A stretch of DNA of 64,000 nucleotides. Source: Leishmania martiniquensis. Lineage: Eukaryota > Euglenozoa > Kinetoplastea > Trypanosomatida > Trypanosomatidae. The position numbers and the translations under genes are program-made. Where the stretch lies: positions 70,001 through 134,000 of the forward strand of contig NC_090152.1 of the NCBI RefSeq assembly GCF_017916325.1. Direction: 5' to 3'. A model generated the notes under the pieces. That model did not search any database. It was not told the DNA's origin and saw only the letters and a list, made by a program, of their open reading frames with translations. Within the stretch, counting starts at the first letter, position 1; the number at the start of each line of letters is the position of its first letter. This document shows positions 61,062 to 64,000 of this stretch, piece by piece.

Positions 61062-61504
61062 AGGGGATGGGGTGGTGGAGAAGACGGGACAGGGTGCTGC
61101 GCGCCAAGGCCCCAGCCCACACGGCTTCTCTGCGGCGCGCAGCGTCCGGCCTCACAGGGTCCAGACGCAAAGGGGGTCGCGTGGGCGGCACCCATGCCGC
61201 AGGCACGGGCAGTGCACATCAGGGGCGCGGTGCTGCCACATAGTCGCTGCGGCACCCTCGCAGCACGCACGTGTAAGCTAAAGCTAGCCGTCGCGGGCAG
61301 CGTGCACACACTCGCGCCCACCGACCTCGTCGCGCCGTCCATGCATGGGCGCCTGCGTGCACGCACGCGCACGAGCAGAGCAAAGACGGAAGCCATGTGC
61401 CTTCCGCGGGGACCGGTGCGGCAGAGAAAGAGGGGGGGCAGAGAGGGGCGGGGGCGGCGCTGCCCGCCGGCACCCCCTCTCCGGAGGGCCCATCCACCAC
61501 CGTA
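61062..61504 (-). repeat. Dispersed direct repeat R, copy 4
   Basis: 443-bp core, same orientation as the others. It differs from copy 2 by a few substitutions, for example GAAGCCATG instead of GAAACCATG near 61388. To the right the similarity continues through the RAC5 3' flank and gene. To the left it stops at 61058. It is the right border of the eight-gene block. Confidence 0.95.
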
Positions 61505-61918
61505 CCTCTGAAGAGGTCAGTAACGATCAGCGTCGCACGTGCGATGTACGCTGTTTAGAAAAACATCGAAAGCTGCACAAAATATGTCGAAGAGGGGAGA
61601 GCGGACACGAGCACGGGCGGCTCTGCCTCTCAGTCCCCCGCCTACCCTCCGCCCGTGTCCGCACCCTCAAGATACGAGAAAAAAATCGCTAACGTATGTA
61701 CATGTGAGTCTCCCCAAAAAAATCGCGACTACCGATTTCCTAAACGGCGGAGCCGCCGAGAGGGTCGCCGATGCCTCGTCAGAGCTCTACTGTTGCCCCG
61801 CCACGCCAAGGCTGCCTGTATCCCGCGCATGGCCGCAGGGAGCTGCTGCGCCTGCGGAGAAGATGCGGTCGCTCTCCTCGTCACTAGCCTCGTGGAGGCC
61901 ACGCAGCCGCGAGCGGCA
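61505..61918 (-). other. RAC5 3' flank, duplicate of RAC4 3' flank
   Basis: Nearly identical to 27432-27847 behind RAC4, differing visibly only in the length of an A run near 61679. It should be the RAC5 3' UTR. Confidence 0.85.
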
Positions 61919-64000
61919 TCACCACATCGCCCCCAGTGCAGTCCTCGCCTCACAGCCCCTTTCATTCCTCGGCATCAGCACCAAAGATTGCACGTCGCTT
62001 AAAGGTGAACTATGTAAAGCGCGCAGCCGACGCATCGCAGACGGCTCCACAGACCGCTGCGACGCTGTAACTACAGAGTGCCGCCGCCTCGCGCCGTCCG
62101 AGACAGACCCGCCCTCGCCCGCAAAAGGGTTCACCACCCCGCCAGCGCCGAGGCCCTGCAGAGCGGCGAGCGCCGAAGCACCGCTGTTGTCCATGCGCTG
62201 GCGAGCCTGCCACACCGTTGCGATCCGGATCGCCAGACGGTTCATCAGCCCCTGGCAGTAGTCCTCCTCGCTCACAAGGCGACTCCGCGGCGGCGCCCCA
62301 ACACCCCACTTGCTCAGCAGCGGCTGCAGCTCACGCACGCGCTGCCCAACGGGGTACGGCGCAAAGCAGTTCGACAGCACCAGGGCGATGCCAGCCGCAG
62401 GGCCGGTCATCGTGCCCACAGACGACAGCAGCGCGCCAGCACCACTCGAGGCTGTCTCCGTCGCCGTCTCGTCCGGCAGGATCGCCTCGAGCTCCGTGCG
62501 CAGCGCAGCGTGACGGCGGCCGGGCACAGCGTTCACCTGATACATCTCCACCGCGAACGGCACACCACGCAGCCCCTGCGGCCCCATCGCAGTGTGCGCA
62601 GTGCTCCCGCGCTCCTCGTCCGACAGCGCCCACCACGTCGTCTCCGTCGCGATTACCTGCCCGCCATTCGCAACAGCCTCCGTGCGCGCAGCCATGTTCG
62701 ACGTGTCGCCGTAGTAGTCGTACCCCTTCGTCACCTCGTCGTAGCGGATGTCGGACAGCCCGGTGTGGATGCCGACGCGCACGCGCAGCCCGCGCCACAG
62801 CGCAGCGTACTCCTCCTCGCTCAGCCGCGCAGTCGGCGGCTCGTAGCCGCCCACCGTGTCCACACGCCCAAGCTCGAACTCGCGGTACGCGCCGTCAAAG
62901 CACTCAGTCCCCCAGTCGTGCGCAAGCAGCCTCGTCTGGATCTCGCACGCAAGGCCCACAGCGGTGTGCGCGTCCTTGCACGCAATCATGAACGAGTCGC
63001 CGATCGTCTTCACCTCGTAGCACCGGTACTTCTTGATCAGCTGCCGGATCACGCGGTGGTGCGCAGCAATCGCGTCAGTCATCAGCTGCGGCAGCGCCGC
63101 CCACAGCGCAGTGCTGCTCTCGATGTCCGTGAAGATCAGCGTCACCGGCCCGTCACTGTCCCTCGGCGCCGCGTCGTTGTCGCGGCTGTCAATGCAGCAG
63201 TACAGGAGCAGCGTGCAGCCAGCAATCAACGCTACGCCACCCACGACGGAGCCGATGATGATAGCGTTGCGCTGCATGGGCGTCAGTGCACCCAACCGCT
63301 CACGCGGCCGGTACTCCATCGACGGAGTCATCGGGCGTGTCAGCTGCGGCACCTTCGGGTCCAGTATCCGCTGCATCGACAGCATCGCAATGTTTTGAGC
63401 GCCGTAGTTTTGGTATACGCAGAGCGTTTCAGCTTCAATCGTTGTGCAGCCCCAGTCGAACTCACCGAAGCTCATGCCGTACGTAGACACAGCACCGTTT
63501 AGGTAAATGGTGTCCGTCAGCGTATCGAGGCCGAGCCTCTCCTTTCCCTCAATCACCCTGACCGCCACCAGCACCGTTACAAAATGCCTCAGCATTGTTG
63601 GCGTGTACTGGGTCGTCTCCTTCAGCGCGGCGTGAAACAGTTGTAGCAGTGGTGAAGCAGCATGCGCGGTCGCAGACTTGTCGCTCCAGAGCGGCAGGTT
63701 CGTGAATGTAATCACACGCGCCTGCACAGACGCCAGCGCCACGGAGAGCTTATCGACGAGCGTGGTGTACTGAAGCATCAGGTCATCGAAGACGATCACA
63801 ACGATCGCAGTGGCGTCAGCGAGCAGAAAGTTTACAATGTCAGTCACATCCGCAGCCGTCACCGCAAGCACAAGGTTGATCCTGCGGCGGGCAAGCGCAC
63901 TCCCGACCGTCTTCGTGGAGGGCACCACGGATACTGACGGGTCATCGTAGTTGAACGTCGCAGCAGACCTGTACAGCACACCCGTGATTGTCGCCACCTC
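61919..64000 (-). CDS. Receptor-type adenylate cyclase, partial (RAC5, start beyond window)
   Basis: The visible 693 residues are the C-terminal half of a receptor cyclase: the last ~245 ectodomain residues, the membrane helix, the complete class III domain with the FTDIESST, KTIGDSF and SNMAAR motifs, and the short tail ending GAMW. The frame is open to the window edge (codons GAG GTG GCG at the end), so the gene continues to the right; the GTG at 63997 is internal, as the RAC4 alignment shows. Over 2.08 kb I find essentially only one synonymous substitution relative to RAC4 (near 63718). This is a very recent duplication, active conversion, or an assembly duplicate. Confidence 0.95.
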   Translation of the reverse strand, partial: EVATITGVLYRSAATFNYDDPSVSVVPSTKTVGSALARRRINLVLAVTAADVTDIVNFLLADATAIVVIVFDDLMLQYTTLVDKLSVALASVQARVITFTNLPLWSDKSATAHAASPLLQLFHAALKETTQYTPTMLRHFVTVLVAVRVIEGKERLGLDTLTDTIYLNGAVSTYGMSFGEFDWGCTTIEAETLCVYQNYGAQNIAMLSMQRILDPKVPQLTRPMTPSMEYRPRERLGALTPMQRNAIIIGSVVGGVALIAGCTLLLYCCIDSRDNDAAPRDSDGPVTLIFTDIESSTALWAALPQLMTDAIAAHHRVIRQLIKKYRCYEVKTIGDSFMIACKDAHTAVGLACEIQTRLLAHDWGTECFDGAYREFELGRVDTVGGYEPPTARLSEEEYAALWRGLRVRVGIHTGLSDIRYDEVTKGYDYYGDTSNMAARTEAVANGGQVIATETTWWALSDEERGSTAHTAMGPQGLRGVPFAVEMYQVNAVPGRRHAALRTELEAILPDETATETASSGAGALLSSVGTMTGPAAGIALVLSNCFAPYPVGQRVRELQPLLSKWGVGAPPRSRLVSEEDYCQGLMNRLAIRIATVWQARQRMDNSGASALAALQGLGAGGVVNPFAGEGGSVSDGARRRHSVVTASQRSVEPSAMRRLRALHSSPLSDVQSLVLMPRNERGCEARTALGAMW

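Noticed and set aside
26985..61504. R repeats as protein-coding (frames of 90-200 codons recur in each copy)
   Set aside because: The frames exist on both strands, are not preserved across length differences in G runs, and lack family resemblance.
1..64000. tRNA, rRNA, snoRNA cluster, CRISPR array or strand-switch region
   Set aside because: I saw no such structures; all supported genes are on the minus strand. Small snoRNAs could be missed by eye.

Overview
The window reads as nuclear chromosomal DNA of a trypanosomatid of the Leishmania group (Leishmaniinae). Three things support this: GC-rich, intron-free genes all on one strand (minus) with long intergenic spacers, pyrimidine tracts followed by AG upstream of start codons as expected for spliced-leader trans-splicing, and a tandem family of receptor-type adenylate cyclases like the RAC-A/RAC-B array known from Leishmania. 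The species cannot be fixed from the sequence alone. From memory the gene content resembles the chromosome 17 region of Leishmania, but I could not check synteny.

Layout (transcription runs right to left). Positions 1-5578: 3' flank and gene of receptor adenylate cyclase RAC1. 5579-13696: an 8.1-kb spacer without a convincing gene, holding a SIDER-like retroposon remnant. 13697-17932: RAC2. 17933-22576: 4.6-kb spacer with a second SIDER-like remnant. 22577-26764 and 27848-31879: RAC3 and RAC4, which share their 5' regions. 32991-60265: eight unrelated genes: an unknown 683-aa protein, a CEP120-like coiled-coil protein, EMC2, a thioredoxin-fold-like membrane/secretory protein, a frameshifted peptidase T, CFAP206, a divergent kinesin, and an N-terminally acylated WD40 protein. 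61919-64000: the 3' half of RAC5, nearly identical to RAC4.

The main biological message is the cyclase family. Each complete copy has a signal sequence, a large periplasmic-binding-protein-like ectodomain, one transmembrane helix and a class III cyclase domain with the expected metal and transition-state residues. The catalytic 1.17 kb is almost invariant between copies. The ectodomains and the short C-terminal tails are patchworks of shared and unshared blocks, as if a constant signalling output were being attached to varied sensors by gene conversion. The other genes include several linked to cilia (CEP120-like, CFAP206, kinesin), which is at least compatible with flagellar cAMP signalling, although trypanosomatid gene order is not usually functional.

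The array is broken by the eight-gene block. That block is bracketed by ~443-bp direct repeats (R), with a third copy inside it in front of EMC2 and a fourth between RAC3 and RAC4. This is a plausible substrate for deletion or circular amplification. The spacer downstream of the WD40 gene contains two striking inverted repeats.
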